Shown one piece after another: positions 44,307-53,845 of a stretch of DNA of 64,000 nt (positions are counted from its first letter, which is position 1; the number at the start of each line of letters is the position of its first letter). The notes below the pieces were generated by a model. That model did not search any database and was not told the origin of the DNA. It saw nothing but the letters and a program-made list of their open reading frames with translations. The translations under genes were made by a program, and so were the position numbers. The stretch covers positions 65,614,816-65,678,815 of the forward strand of contig OX381707.1 in the NCBI GenBank assembly GCA_947462335.1, in the 5' to 3' direction. Source of the stretch: Harmothoe impar (taxonomy: Eukaryota > Annelida > Polychaeta > Phyllodocida > Polynoidae).

Positions 44307-45853
44307 GTCATTATAGTTGGTGACAGCAAGGAGGGGGTTCCTGATACTACCGCAGTCGTTACTGGGGTCAATGTAGCAGTGGTTACCGTCGTCGTAGCTG
44401 CCTCAGATGTCAATGCAGCTGCCGCAGGGGGTGCCGCAGGGGGTGCGGTAGGTGGTGTATCAACCGCAGAGTCTGATGCCGGAGGGATCAGACTCTGCGG
44501 TAAGGCGATGTTTGGTTGAGCTGCTATAGGTGATGAAGGTACTGGAGGGGGGGGGTGTAGAGGGATAGCAACCCCCCCAGCCTCAATAGGCCTAGGTCTA
44601 GCGTGTGGGTTCGGTATACCACACAGAATTCGTCTTGTCTCCATCAGGATGTATCCCCCTCTGTTTTGGCCCTTCCAGGTACCATTTTTTAGGGCCATGC
44701 TCTTCATAGAGGCCCCTATACCCCAAAATTTCGATCCAGTGACTTCCAAGAGCACACGAGATTCAGTAGCCCTCAAAATTTGGAGTAGACCAGCATCTTG
44801 TTCGAATTTCATCACGTTAAGTTGCTGGAGGTTACTTTCGTCATGGTTTCTCCATGTTGGGCAGTCTATGTCCTTTCCCAAGTTCATGGCCTTTAAGGGT
44901 GTAAAGGCGTCCATTATCTCCTGTGCTTTGATTTTATCACCTGCATACAGGGCTTTCCTATTGCATAACCCTTGTTCGACAGAAGAGTACACGTAAGCTC
45001 CAGATTCTATCCTACATGGGTAGAAGTTTGATAGGGGGGCCAGCTCGGAATGATATCCCACATAGTTGTCTGTTACTACTGTACGACAATTTGCCAGCTT
45101 GATTTCCTCAGGGAGTCTGTTCAGGTTTTGGTGTGTGTAGTACCTGTTGTTATATATAAGGACTCTTCCCTTAGCTTTTACCTCGTAATTCATATCAAAG
45201 GCAAGCTGTGCTACAGATGAAACGTCAGCTTTCTGTTTTTTGATAACAGCATTGGAGTCCTCACTAACATATATGTGCTTGACATCTGGGTCTTTATTGA
45301 GACCACCTTTTAATGTCATAAGCTTATCCCTTGTGGAGGCCTTCGTGAAGACAGCTACTATAGCTCTCTTAGTAGTGTTAGGGGCGCCCTGCCTGTAGGC
45401 ATAATCGAGTTCATACCTGTCAATGGTCGGGTCAATCTTTTTTAGCAGCTCAAAGGTGATATCATCTGTATTCTCTCTGGGGGTGAAGGGTAGGCCTTCT
45501 ATGATTAAATTTCTACGTCTAGAGGCTTGGTCCTGTATAGCCAGGGAGACTCCCAGGTCAGAAATATCACGGGTATTAACCCTCACCTGCCTTTCAGCGC
45601 TGTCCAGTCGTAATTCTAGCTGTCTGATCCTATCCCTTAGTTCAGTTTTCTCGTCTTCAACTGTCACAATTCTATCATGGGCATGTTCAATGGATTCAGT
45701 CAGTCGTTTCTCAGCAGCATTTAATCCAGTAAGAACAAAGTCCAGCGCAGTCGACACCTTACCTCCAATATTAGGGCCAGACCGGGTCTTGGCTGAATCA
45801 GTGGCGAGCTCCTTGATTATTCCCTCCACCTCGTCAAGGGTGGTTGACGCCAT
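44252..45853 (-). CDS. LINE A ORF1 protein: coiled coil, RRM-like region, NADAR domain, Pro/Ala-rich tail
   Basis: 533 codons in the main frame. Residues about 35-110 form a coiled coil (AEKRLTESIEHAHDRI…LELRLDSAERQV). About 112-185 is RRM-like (RRRNLIIEGLPF … RAIVAVFTKASTRDKL) and about 190-255 matches the C-terminal domain of L1-ORF1p-type proteins. About 262-412 carries NADAR motifs: LSNFYP (274-279), SSVEQ with Glu293, LKAMNLGKD (320-328), Trp334, KFEQ (349-352), VTGSKFWGIG (371-380) and GQNRGGYILMETRR (395-408). These fit the family pattern (D..WG.G…G.N.LG..LM..R) better than LINE B does. A Pro/Ala/Thr-rich linker (430-510) follows, and the frame ends soon after the likely slip at about 44335. 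ORF1 proteins bind the element RNA; a NADAR domain would add ADP-ribose-linkage hydrolysis, which is my inference. Confidence 0.87.
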   Translation of the reverse strand: MASTTLDEVEGIIKELATDSAKTRSGPNIGGKVSTALDFVLTGLNAAEKRLTESIEHAHDRIVTVEDEKTELRDRIRQLELRLDSAERQVRVNTRDISDLGVSLAIQDQASRRRNLIIEGLPFTPRENTDDITFELLKKIDPTIDRYELDYAYRQGAPNTTKRAIVAVFTKASTRDKLMTLKGGLNKDPDVKHIYVSEDSNAVIKKQKADVSSVAQLAFDMNYEVKAKGRVLIYNNRYYTHQNLNRLPEEIKLANCRTVVTDNYVGYHSELAPLSNFYPCRIESGAYVYSSVEQGLCNRKALYAGDKIKAQEIMDAFTPLKAMNLGKDIDCPTWRNHDESNLQQLNVMKFEQDAGLLQILRATESRVLLEVTGSKFWGIGASMKSMALKNGTWKGQNRGGYILMETRRILCGIPNPHARPRPIEAGGVAIPLHPPPPVPSSPIAAQPNIALPQSLIPPASDSAVDTPPTAPPAAPPAAAALTSEAATTTVTTATLTPVTTAVVSGTPSLLSPTIMTCLHLHRGEKLLKCKFLD

Positions 45854-46000
45854 GTTGACAGGTAGCAGTGGTCACCGGCGGTACGGAAAAAACCTATGTC
45901 GGCATGTAGAACTCAAAATAATTCAGCCAGGTCGTAATTTTCCGTTCCAGTCTGTTCACTAACCCTTACTCCGTTAGGGTGGTGAAATTGAAGGCTCCTC
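45854..46000 (-). other. Probable 5' leader of LINE A
   Basis: About 150 bases upstream of the ORF1 ATG with no repeat features except a CCCTTACTCCGTTAGGG dyad (45963-45979). The true 5' end cannot be fixed. Confidence 0.35.
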
Positions 46001-46242
46001 AGGGTAGATAACACGTATCAATCAGGTAAATTCCCTCAGAGCTCAGCGGCAACGCGTCTAGCAGGTCTCGTTCTCCATAGCCATTAATATGTGCATAAAA
46101 AATTTTAAAGAAAATTGGGTAAAACAACCATAGACTGTTTATTACATGAAGAAGTTGAAGCTTAAATTTCTTTACTATATAGAAATACATGAACAGTGTA
46201 TGTCTAGACTGACAGAGCATGATAGGCCTACACAGGAGCCTA

Positions 46243-46640
46243 TCACCTGCTCTGCCTTATCCTAGCCTGGCCCCTGGCCTGTCTTATCCTAGCTTGTCCC
46301 CAGGCCTGCCTTATCCTAGCCTGTCCCCTGCTCTGCCTTATCCTAGCCTGTCCCCTGCCCTGCCTAATCCTAGCCTGTCCCTGCCCTATCCTAGCATGTC
46401 CCCTGCCCTGCCTTATCCTAGCCTGTGCCCTGCCCTGCCTCATCCTAGCCTGTCCCTGCCCTATCCTAGCATGTCCCCTGCCCTGCCTTATCCTAGCCTG
46501 TCCCTGCCCTGCTTTATCCTGGCCTGTCACCTGCCCCACCTTCTCCTAGCCTGTCCCCTACCCTGCCTTATCCTAGCTTGTCCCCTGGCCTGCCTTATCC
46601 TAGCCTGTCCCCTGCCCTGCTTTATCCTAGCCATGTCTAC
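46243..46640. repeat. 27-bp minisatellite (TATCCTAGCCTGTCCCC units)
   Basis: About 15 units of 27 bases with 21-base variants lacking six bases. Open frames of up to 163 codons across it, plus and minus, result from the period being a multiple of three. Confidence 0.95.
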
Positions 46641-46932
46641 CCTGCTGAACCTTGAACTGCCTTCAGTACTTAAGTTTCCCTTATTTCTCATGATTGACTA
46701 TATCTATTAGTCATAGTGACTACTTTAGACCATGAAACCATTAAATTCATAGTCACTTGACTACATAGCCCAAATCAGCCGATTTAATGGCTGACTATAG
46801 GTTGACTATATGACTAACTTACTATAGACATAGGTGACTAACTTGGTATAGTCGTTTTTTGCTACATTCATGTGACTATAGAAATGTAGTCCGTAGTGAT
46901 TAAGATTTCCAGGTCCATTATTATCAGTGTAG

Positions 46933-47269
46933 GTGTGTGTACTATAGCGTAGGCCATACAATCAGAAAATGTCACTCCATCATATTAAATGATATCTCAT
47001 CTCATCATCATGTGGGTGTCCTTTCTTTAGCCCTTTCCCTGCCGATACTGCATATATGCAGTACCACTATAAAACCGATGCTGCAAGTATATTAGCCCAG
47101 GGTTAGATTTAATAGTGAGAGTCCAATATTACATAAGATTCATTCAACAAAAAATCAGCTTCACTAGAATAAATCTCCAAGGATTACAGGTTATTCCTAT
47201 TCCCAGCTTCTATGTTAAATTATGGTTTTCATATAGGTGATGGTTGACATTTCCTATGACCAGTAAGGA
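46933..47269. other. Spacer, nothing recognised
   Basis: A short inverted CTGCATATATGCAG lies at about 47048-47061. Nothing else is seen. Confidence 0.4.
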
Positions 47270-47425
47270 AGCTATCAGACTACAGCTAATCCAAGTTGTG
47301 TCTGCTATTCAGTGTGGATATGCTGTTTAGGTATCATATTTCTTCCTCTGTAGTGTAAGTATATAAATGTTGGATAAAATCACAGTGCGTGGAGCAACCA
47401 CTGTGTTCCGCGGCAGTTTTTCATA
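47270..47425. repeat. Duplicated block N end, copy 2
   Basis: Matches 12230-12420: shared CATTCAGTGTGG, TGCTGTTTAGGT, AATGTTGGAT.AAATCACAGTG and CCACTGTGTTC pieces. It continues the block N pairing beyond the LINE A and CACTG element insertions. Confidence 0.75.
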
Positions 47426-47435
47426 TGTGACTCAG

Positions 47436-48668
47436 TATCATGAGATTGATGCATTTCTTGTTCCTGTCCGACTTGTCAAAAATATTCTCAAATCATATTT
47501 ATAATTCTCATGTATATACTACTCCTCATCCTCTATTACACTGCACTTTCAGTTTTTTGAATTTCATCAAGTTTCTATACATTTCATCCATCCAAAGTTG
47601 CTGTATCGCGTTCCTATATGGCTTGGGATACCTCCCTGACACTTTCTATACATTTATACATACTTTTTTTCTACCAAATTGTACCCTGAACATTCTCCTT
47701 TTAACCCTGGGCATTGCTTTTTCATAGTTTTCAATCATTTTTGTGATAAATTTGTCTTTACTGTTGTGGATCCTGTTCCTGTCCGTTGCACTTCATTCAG
47801 TATTTTTTGAAAACCAAAGCTATTTAAGTATTTACAATACCCTCCTGATATTCTAGGACATAACCCCCTTCCCTACATAAAATATAAAGTATCTCACGAT
47901 TTGGGTTTGTCAGCTATGGCATAAATACCCTCAAGTCATGTTCCTGTCCGACCTTTTCCTGTTCCTGTCCGGCTATTTGACCAGCAATAAATCATAAACC
48001 ATGTATGAACATGATAGTTTTTTTCTTGTGTAATTCCTTTAAATATGTCCCTTGGCAGTACATATGACTACATATGGCTTGTTTCCTCATGAAAACAGCA
48101 TGTAAAATATCTACAGAAATAAAATGTCTTGTTCCTGTCCGACCATTTCCTGTTCCTGTCCGGCTGTTTGACCAGCAATAAATCATAAATCATGTAAGAA
48201 CATGATAGTTTTTCCCTGTAATTCCTTTATATATGTCTCTTGGCAGTACACCTGAGTGCCTATTGCATGTTTCTATATAAAGTGGTCGCCAGTAAAAAAC
48301 TGCAAAGTTAGGTACTGACAAAATGTGTAAAAAAGGGACTTTCTGACCATTTTGGGACCAGAAAAAAAGGAGAGAAAAGGCAGTTTTTTTAGCATCATCT
48401 TATTATATAGGACTAGGATATCATGCTGGCAAAATTTGAATTTGGTTTATAAAAAATATATGTTGTTTGAGGGACATTGGTCTGGCCGGACAGGAACAGG
48501 AAATCTGCACTTTGGTTAGATAAAATAGGTAGAAAAAACATTAAATAAGAAAAAAAAAATACAGTGCAATGCACCATAAGGCCTAAAAGAAGCATCAGAA
48601 ATATTTTGTTGATCTGAGCATATTTTTGCAAGCCGGACAGGAACAAGAAATGCACTGATCTCATGATA
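47436..48668. mobile_element. Foldback TIR element with repeated TTCCTGTCCG motif, 1.23 kb
   Basis: The left end TATCATGAGATTGATGCA… and the right end, reversed, TATCATGAGATCAGTGCA… continue as inverted repeats through TTTCTTGTTCCTGTCCG for about 40 bases and more loosely for over 100. Both ends begin with TA, so a TA target duplication is possible. Inside, TTCCTGTCCG occurs about six times on plus and three times reversed, and a stretch of about 120 bases (from 47940) is repeated directly at about 48128. Similar short frames at the two ends (starting MRLMHFLFLS and MRSVHFLFLS) simply reflect the inverted repeat. Confidence 0.8.
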
Positions 48669-49184
48669 CCTAGTCATGTATCTACTGCTTTTTGATGACT
48701 GGTTGTTACTATGTTAATAGATGCTAAACTGCATAGTGTATGTATGTTTCTCTAAACATGTAATTCTGCTGCTTTGATAAGTCAGTAAATGTTACATAAT
48801 GAGTAAATTATAGCAGGTCAAAAGAAGTAGGGTAGTCTAGATTATCCAAACATTGATCCCAGGACAGCAGCACCAGCAAGTCCCACAGTCATCTCACAGC
48901 GCATGCGTGATAAGGGTCACGTGCTTAGTAAGAAGAATCTTGATTGGACAGCATCTGGTCACGTGGGGAACAGAACCTGAGTCTGGCTCAGCCAATCAAA
49001 GGGACGCATTTGCCCTTTTCCTCAGTGAGGCAGAATAATGTGATGAGAGGTAGGGTTTCAATGAAGCCAAAGAGAGGTGGGCTGTCTCAAAGACTGAAAG
49101 GTGTGGACTGTCAGACATATTTAATAGTATGGGACATGGTTGGTGGAAGGAGTAGAGGTGTATGTCCAGCCAATGTATGACTAT
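48669..49184. other. Non-coding stretch
   Basis: No gene supported. About 48880-49040 is less AT-rich, with two GTCACGTG-like sites (about 48916-48922 and 48957-48965) of the E-box type. Confidence 0.4.
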
Positions 49185-49673
49185 GACCACCACTACACGC
49201 TATGCAACTAGAGAAGGGTAGAGGATCTATCCACCTGAACCCCCCAAAAGGAACGACACATTGAGCATCTAAAGCCTTGTACAATATTCCCTGGCTCCTA
49301 TATACTGTGATACTGCGGTGTATGAAAGGTTCATGACATTACCTATTTGAAACTATCTATCCTAACCCATATCTTTATCTCAACATTAGGGTCCTTACTA
49401 TAGTTTCGCAACTCACAACCCCCACCATCCTAATAGGTCACAAAAAGATGGCAAGCTGTAGAACAGGGAACCTGCAGCAGTTACAGGGACATCTGTTGAT
49501 GTGTAGAGGTACTAAATCTACTCTATTGCTGCTATGCTGAGTTCTGGGTGACACTGTATACTGAGTGCCACCTACCTCAATACAGCATTATGTATGAGAA
49601 GTCCGAACAATGGCCAAGGCTGGTTAGCAGATGTCTATGACAGACTGCCTTCAAGCTGACCTGCAACCTATAG

Positions 49674-49680
<7 letters not shown>
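49185..49680. repeat. Duplicated block P, copy 2
   Basis: Matches 14360-14900 in order and orientation. The (CT)n array starts at its end. Confidence 0.7.

Positions 49681-49739
<59 letters not shown>
49675..49739. repeat. (CT)n microsatellite
   Basis: About 32 uninterrupted CT units; the copy 1 site at about 14905 lacks it. Confidence 0.97.
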
Positions 49740-49741
<2 letters not shown>

Positions 49742-49895
49742 ATAAGAATAGGTGGTTCATATGTGGTCCGCTATTCCCTATTCAAACTCTCCCTGAAGTT
49801 CTTAGAGCATGCAGAGACGTGAGAATACCCGAACCATGGTTTTACCATCTGCTCTGCTAATGTGATTTGTTGAGTGTTGTTCCTCCTCCCAAATC

Positions 49896-49939
49896 AAAGT
49901 CTAGCATGAAGCTCACGTAGTGAGCTTCATGTTAGGCTT
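49896..49939. repeat. Palindrome with 21-base arms
   Basis: A perfect inner stem CATGAAGCTCAC-GTA-GTGAGCTTCATG extends outward with two mismatches to AAAGTCTA / TAGGCTTT. Confidence 0.9.
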
Positions 49940-50264
49940 TGCCCAGCACTTTATGCAGTGGTCGGAATCCACCGGGATTTGCAGCATCCAGTTAATAGGT
50001 TCAATGGACGATTTCATGGATGTTTATTAACATTACTTTTGAAATAAATGATAGATCATCTTCCATTATGAAAATCTATCATTCACCTGAATATGGATTG
50101 CAAAGAAAATATATCTGTCATCATCAGTCACGACAGATGTTTACACAATGCTGCAAAACGTTTGAGAAAGGACAAAAATGGCCGACATTGTGTATATTCT
50201 CACATTTTCCTAGCACATTAAATACATCAATATGTTGTCAATGCAGCTCGACTAAGCCTCTGCG

Positions 50265-50420
50265 TGAAGAGTGCACAGTCAGTGACGTCACAGCAGCAGT
50301 GACGTCATAAACGCCGCTTTGTCACCAAGCAACGTCGCTATTTTACCCGGCGATGTTACCACGTCACTTGCCGAGATCATTGGCTGCAGTTTGTCGGGAT
50401 CATTGGCTGCAGTTTGCCGT
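50265..50420 (+). promoter_or_regulatory. CRE doublet and 19-bp direct repeat
   Basis: Two perfect TGACGTCA sites (50283-50290 and 50300-50307) lie 9 bases apart in a CpG-richer stretch. GATCATTGGCTGCAGTTTG is repeated at 50375-50393 and 50398-50416. These are exact ATF/CREB-type sites, but no gene start can be tied to them, so a regulatory role is only possible. Confidence 0.4.
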
Positions 50421-50489
50421 GAAAATCGGAAATACAGTTTGCTGTTGTTATCAAGGGCTCTCTTTTTTCCATGGAAGGTTCCAATTTTA

Positions 50490-50860
50490 ATTTCACTTTA
50501 GGATCATCCTGACATAAACAAGTCAGCCAACCCAAAAGCCACATAGAAGAGTGTTTGTGTAAGTACTCCACGAAGAGAGTAACAAGCCATGCATGGTGGA
50601 TTTATACCCTTATATAGTCTATCCCAAGTGGTCCCAATTAGGCATCGATTCGATGTAAAATGGACAGCAATGACAATGCATGTGCCAAGAGAGTAATGGG
50701 AGTCACTTCCTGTCTAGATCAATACAAGACACAGACAACCACTGGCAACATGTTGTGACCCTGTCCTAACATGGGTAATAGACTGATATCTATTCTGGCA
50801 TGGAATAGGACAGGTGTAGGTAATGCTATTTCCTTTAAAAAAATAAGATATTCAATAGAT
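50490..50860. repeat. Duplicated block Q, copy 2
   Basis: Matches 15965-16330. Confidence 0.75.
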
Positions 50861-51559
50861 CCAAAGAATTGAAATATAGAAATTTTGTACGCTGACAATA
50901 TAATTTGAATATGTTAGGTCTCATGTACAAGCATGTATGTGCACAATTAGATGTTGCCTATTCGAGTATTAAGAAGTACTGCAATGATGAAAATAAAACT
51001 TCAGAGACCTAAAAGACAACTCGTTACTGGGATACATGTTAGCAAGCCTAAATGTTACCTGTAACCAAATGAACCTAGCTAAAACGAGTTGTTTTAGAAT
51101 ATTGAAGTTCCTAAATGATGTTAGTCGCTCTTGTGTTGTCCTCTGTACGGTATCTTCTTTATAATCCACTTATTTACCTAAATGTCTGTGTTTCCTGTGT
51201 AGATAAATTAAGGAACATCTCTAGATGATGTATCATATGTTATACTTGCATGTTTATCCAAGTGGCTTTATTTGAGAGATTTAACTGAACGTTATGGGAT
51301 ATATGTCAATAAAAGATTTACCGAACTCAAAGCTCAAACTCTTGAATTTAGCACAGTTAAAAGTAACAACATACATTGATATGCCTCAAGTTCACTCAAA
51401 CGAGGATGCTTTGACCATGCAAAAAGTGTCATAGCTCTACCTGAGGTATCTAGCAGATGTAAAAAGACGATATGATAAATTCAGATATAAGAAAGATTAA
51501 AAATAACTGTTATACTGAAGCAAGAGACAGTGACATATTAAGGCAGGTATAAAACTGTT
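50861..51559. other. AT-rich stretch, nothing recognised
   Basis: About 51340-51370 (TTGAATTTAGCACAGTTAAA) recurs at 58625-58645. Confidence 0.45.
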
Positions 51560-51735
51560 GAGGTATGTAGAGTTCAATGCATTGTTACAAGTCATGGCCT
51601 TCATATGTCTGCAACACTTTCTGCAACAGACTTCAGAGGTTTTTAAAAACACCTGGCATCTTCAGAAGTGTGACCTGGAGTAGCCACAAGAAGAAACCCG
51701 TGGCTCCTACTGATGTGCTCTCCGTTTCCAACCTT
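51560..51735. repeat. Duplicated block R, copy 2
   Basis: Matches 20790-20950 in direct orientation. Confidence 0.7.
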
Positions 51736-51886
51736 CTTTTCGCCTTTTTCACAATCTAAAATTATTTTGAATTAACTGGTACGATAATCCTTCAAATAAA
51801 ACATTATTAATTATTTTTCACAATACGCTTGGGTTGTTGGTGCACTATAACTTTGTCCTTTGGCTATTTCAAAGCAAGAAGAGGTA

Positions 51887-52725
51887 CACTGTAAAAAGTT
51901 ACGGTATTTAAACAGCACAATGTGCTGTACATTTACAGCACTTTTTGCTGTAGTTGCTATGACAGCATTATTTGCTGTATAATTACAGTATAATGTACTG
52001 TAAATTGGGTCTCAAACAATATTGCTGTACATTTACAGTACATTGTGCTGTAGATTTCTGCTGCTAGGTGGCAGCAGTATACCATTTTTGTAATAATTAT
52101 CCCACCCAACCCTTTCCCGAGTCAAATAAAGCCTCACAAACTCTCAAATCATTGTAGAATAAGAATGGATGAGAGAAACTAAATGCAGTTATCATAAAGT
52201 GTATTGATATTTGCATAATTGTGTTGAATAATACAAAAAACAGCAAAAGTATAGAATAGACACCACATTGGAAGGAAAAGTTAAATGCTTAAGTGCCATG
52301 ACTGGGAAAAGGCTGGTATCACATACAGTTCAGCTGTATCAATGCAGGATTTAACCATAACATTGTGTAGTGTGTATTATCCTAGCTGATATTGAACTAT
52401 TTTGCAGGAGAGTACTCCCCATGCATGCATATTAGTTGATATTAATTGATAATGACAATGATATGAAACCTACAGTAGAACTTTACAGCACCCAGTTGCT
52501 GTACATGTACAGCAAAATCTACAGGAACAAAAGTTGCCAGCAACTTTTGCTGTAGATGTACGGTAGAAGTTGCTGTAAATTTACAGTAGAAGTTGCTGTA
52601 AATTTACAGTAGAAGTTGCTGTACATCTACAGCAGTCAGTTGCTGTACACCTACAGCAAAATCTACTGGAACAAAAGTTGCCAGCAACTTATGCTGTAGG
52701 TGTACTGTACTTACTTCTTACAGTG
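51887..52725. mobile_element. TA-flanked TIR element with CACTG ends, 839 bp
   Basis: The left end CACTGTAAAAAGT and the right end, reversed, CACTGTAAGAAGT are inverted repeats next to TA (51885-51886 and 52726-52727). The interior is dominated by short GCTGTACATTTACAGC-type dyads and a repeated CAAAAGTTGCCAGCAACTT hairpin (52536-52556 and 52673-52692). There is no transposase frame. It shares end sequence and internal style with 15375-15920. Confidence 0.85.
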
Positions 52726-52891
52726 TATTACATAGGGAACATTTAAATATTCATATTTACTGTATTATGTCGAATAAACGTAACGTCATTATGTGTTAGT
52801 TTTCAACAAAATACATGTTTCACTTGAAGTCATACGTGTCATATATGAATGACATCATTTCTTTCATCCTAATATGTGCATTATATCGTAT

Positions 52892-53056
52892 GTCGTATCT
52901 GAAAATCAGATACGAAATATGTACCAATGCATATCCAACTAACTAAAGTACAAATAAAATGAAATGAAAATAATCATCTGACTTTCAGTTCCTTGTGTAT
53001 ACTAGACCTGAACTCTATCTGTGTCTGGAATATCTGCTTTTCTGCTGCTTCCCTTT
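52892..53056. repeat. 165-bp short interspersed repeat, copy 1
   Basis: Nearly identical (about four differences by eye) to 59895-60059 over the same 165 bases. It begins with a GTCGTATCTGA hairpin (CGTATCTGA-AAA-TCAGATACG) and ends GCTTCCCTTT. High identity in a diverged background points to a recently mobile small element. It has no A/B boxes and no clear target duplication. Confidence 0.85.
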
Positions 53057-53439
53057 CCCCATACATCAGTATGTCTATGCATCTGAGAAATGTGCCACAA
53101 GCAAGCGATGAAATGGCTTCATAGATTGGTCGAGGATTGAATATTGTCTAGGGAGTTGTGGCAGATGGTGCCAGACAATAAGGCAGACATAGAGATTCCC
53201 TGGGGTCGTATTTTCGCTACACGATATGGCTTCTTCAATCAGATTTAGACTACAGTACCCAAAGACAGATCGTAGAGTTATAGGTCTGTATGAAGTGGCA
53301 TATCTATAGGATAATGTGTCACAATGTAGGTAATGCATGAGACTTATATCAGCCATCAAGTTGTAAATGTATGTATAAAGCATACATTCTCACCTCTGTA
53401 CTGCTCAATATAGATCATAGGAGCGCAGCCCTTCTCTAC

Positions 53440-53740
53440 CACTATACCTACCTCTACTGATAAATTTAGGTAATAAATAAGGTTCTCATCACAAGGTGAC
53501 AAATCTCTATTTCCAGGAACCTGCAGCAGCTATAGACATCTGTTGGTGTATGTCCCAAGTGACTCTGTATAGACAGCCAGGGGTGCACCACCATACCATA
53601 CAATGTATGATACATACAGCCTATGTATGAGAAGGCCAAACAATGGGCAGGGCTGCTGGGTGTGGAAAGGAGGTAATGGAGGCCTCTGTCACATTGCCTT
53701 CAATGTGACCTGCAAGCAATATATTATATCTATACTGGCT
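53440..53740. repeat. Duplicated block P, copy 3
   Basis: Matches the end of 14640-14900: shared GGAA.CTG.AGCAGCTA, ACATCTGTTG.TGT, CAAGTGACTCTGTATA and GCCTATGTATGAGA.GGCCAA. It indicates the start of a further backbone copy. Confidence 0.7.
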
Positions 53741-53803
53741 ATGGCAAGCCATGTGAAGAATATATATGTTGCTATCTTTCTCAATATGTTCTATACTAGT
53801 ACA

Positions 53804-53845
53804 GCAAAATTAGGCACCTCATCCTGATGAGGTGCCTAATTTTGC
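53804..53845. repeat. Perfect 20-base-arm palindrome
   Basis: GCAAAATTAGGCACCTCATC, two bases, then its exact reverse complement. It has no other partner in the window and no transposon context. Confidence 0.95.

Larger units (their letters stand above)
40253..46000 (-). mobile_element. LINE A: near full-length CR1/L2-like retrotransposon with NADAR ORF1
   Basis: Order on the minus strand: leader (about 46000-45854), ORF1 (45853-44252, continuing in another frame to 43869), a 470-base spacer, and ORF2 (43401-40536, one frame break). The 3' UTR ends with ATCCAATAAATACTTT and an A-run (about 40253-40260), the kind of terminus seen in CR1/L2-type elements. The presence of endonuclease, RT and C-terminal region without RNase H fits that group. 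The 5' limit is approximate. It appears to sit inside the older CACTG element. Confidence 0.85.
39630..46929. mobile_element. Probable TIR element with CACTG ends, interrupted by LINE A
   Basis: The left end CACTGATAATAAAACCT (from 39630) and the right end, reversed, CACTGATAATAATGGACCT (to 46929) are inverted repeats, each bordered by TA (39628-39629 and 46930-46931). Next to both ends lie GACTATA/TAGTCA dyad motifs of the same kind (39647-39750 and 46690-46890). Between them are a 16-base tandem repeat, LINE A and a 27-base minisatellite. The simplest reading is one CACTG element later enlarged by insertions. Two unrelated half elements cannot be excluded. Confidence 0.6.

Noticed and set aside
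45423..45962. 179-codon plus-strand frame opposite LINE A ORF1
   Set aside because: Antisense shadow of the ORF1 coiled-coil region.
46219..46710. Pro/Ser/Leu repeat protein of 163 codons and its antisense partner
   Set aside because: Product of a 27-base minisatellite whose period is a multiple of three.
49631..49822. Ser-Leu repeat frame
   Set aside because: Translation of the (CT)n microsatellite.
52892..53056. Helitron 3' end
   Set aside because: The terminal hairpin is not followed by CTRR, and no TC start or A/T insertion site is seen.
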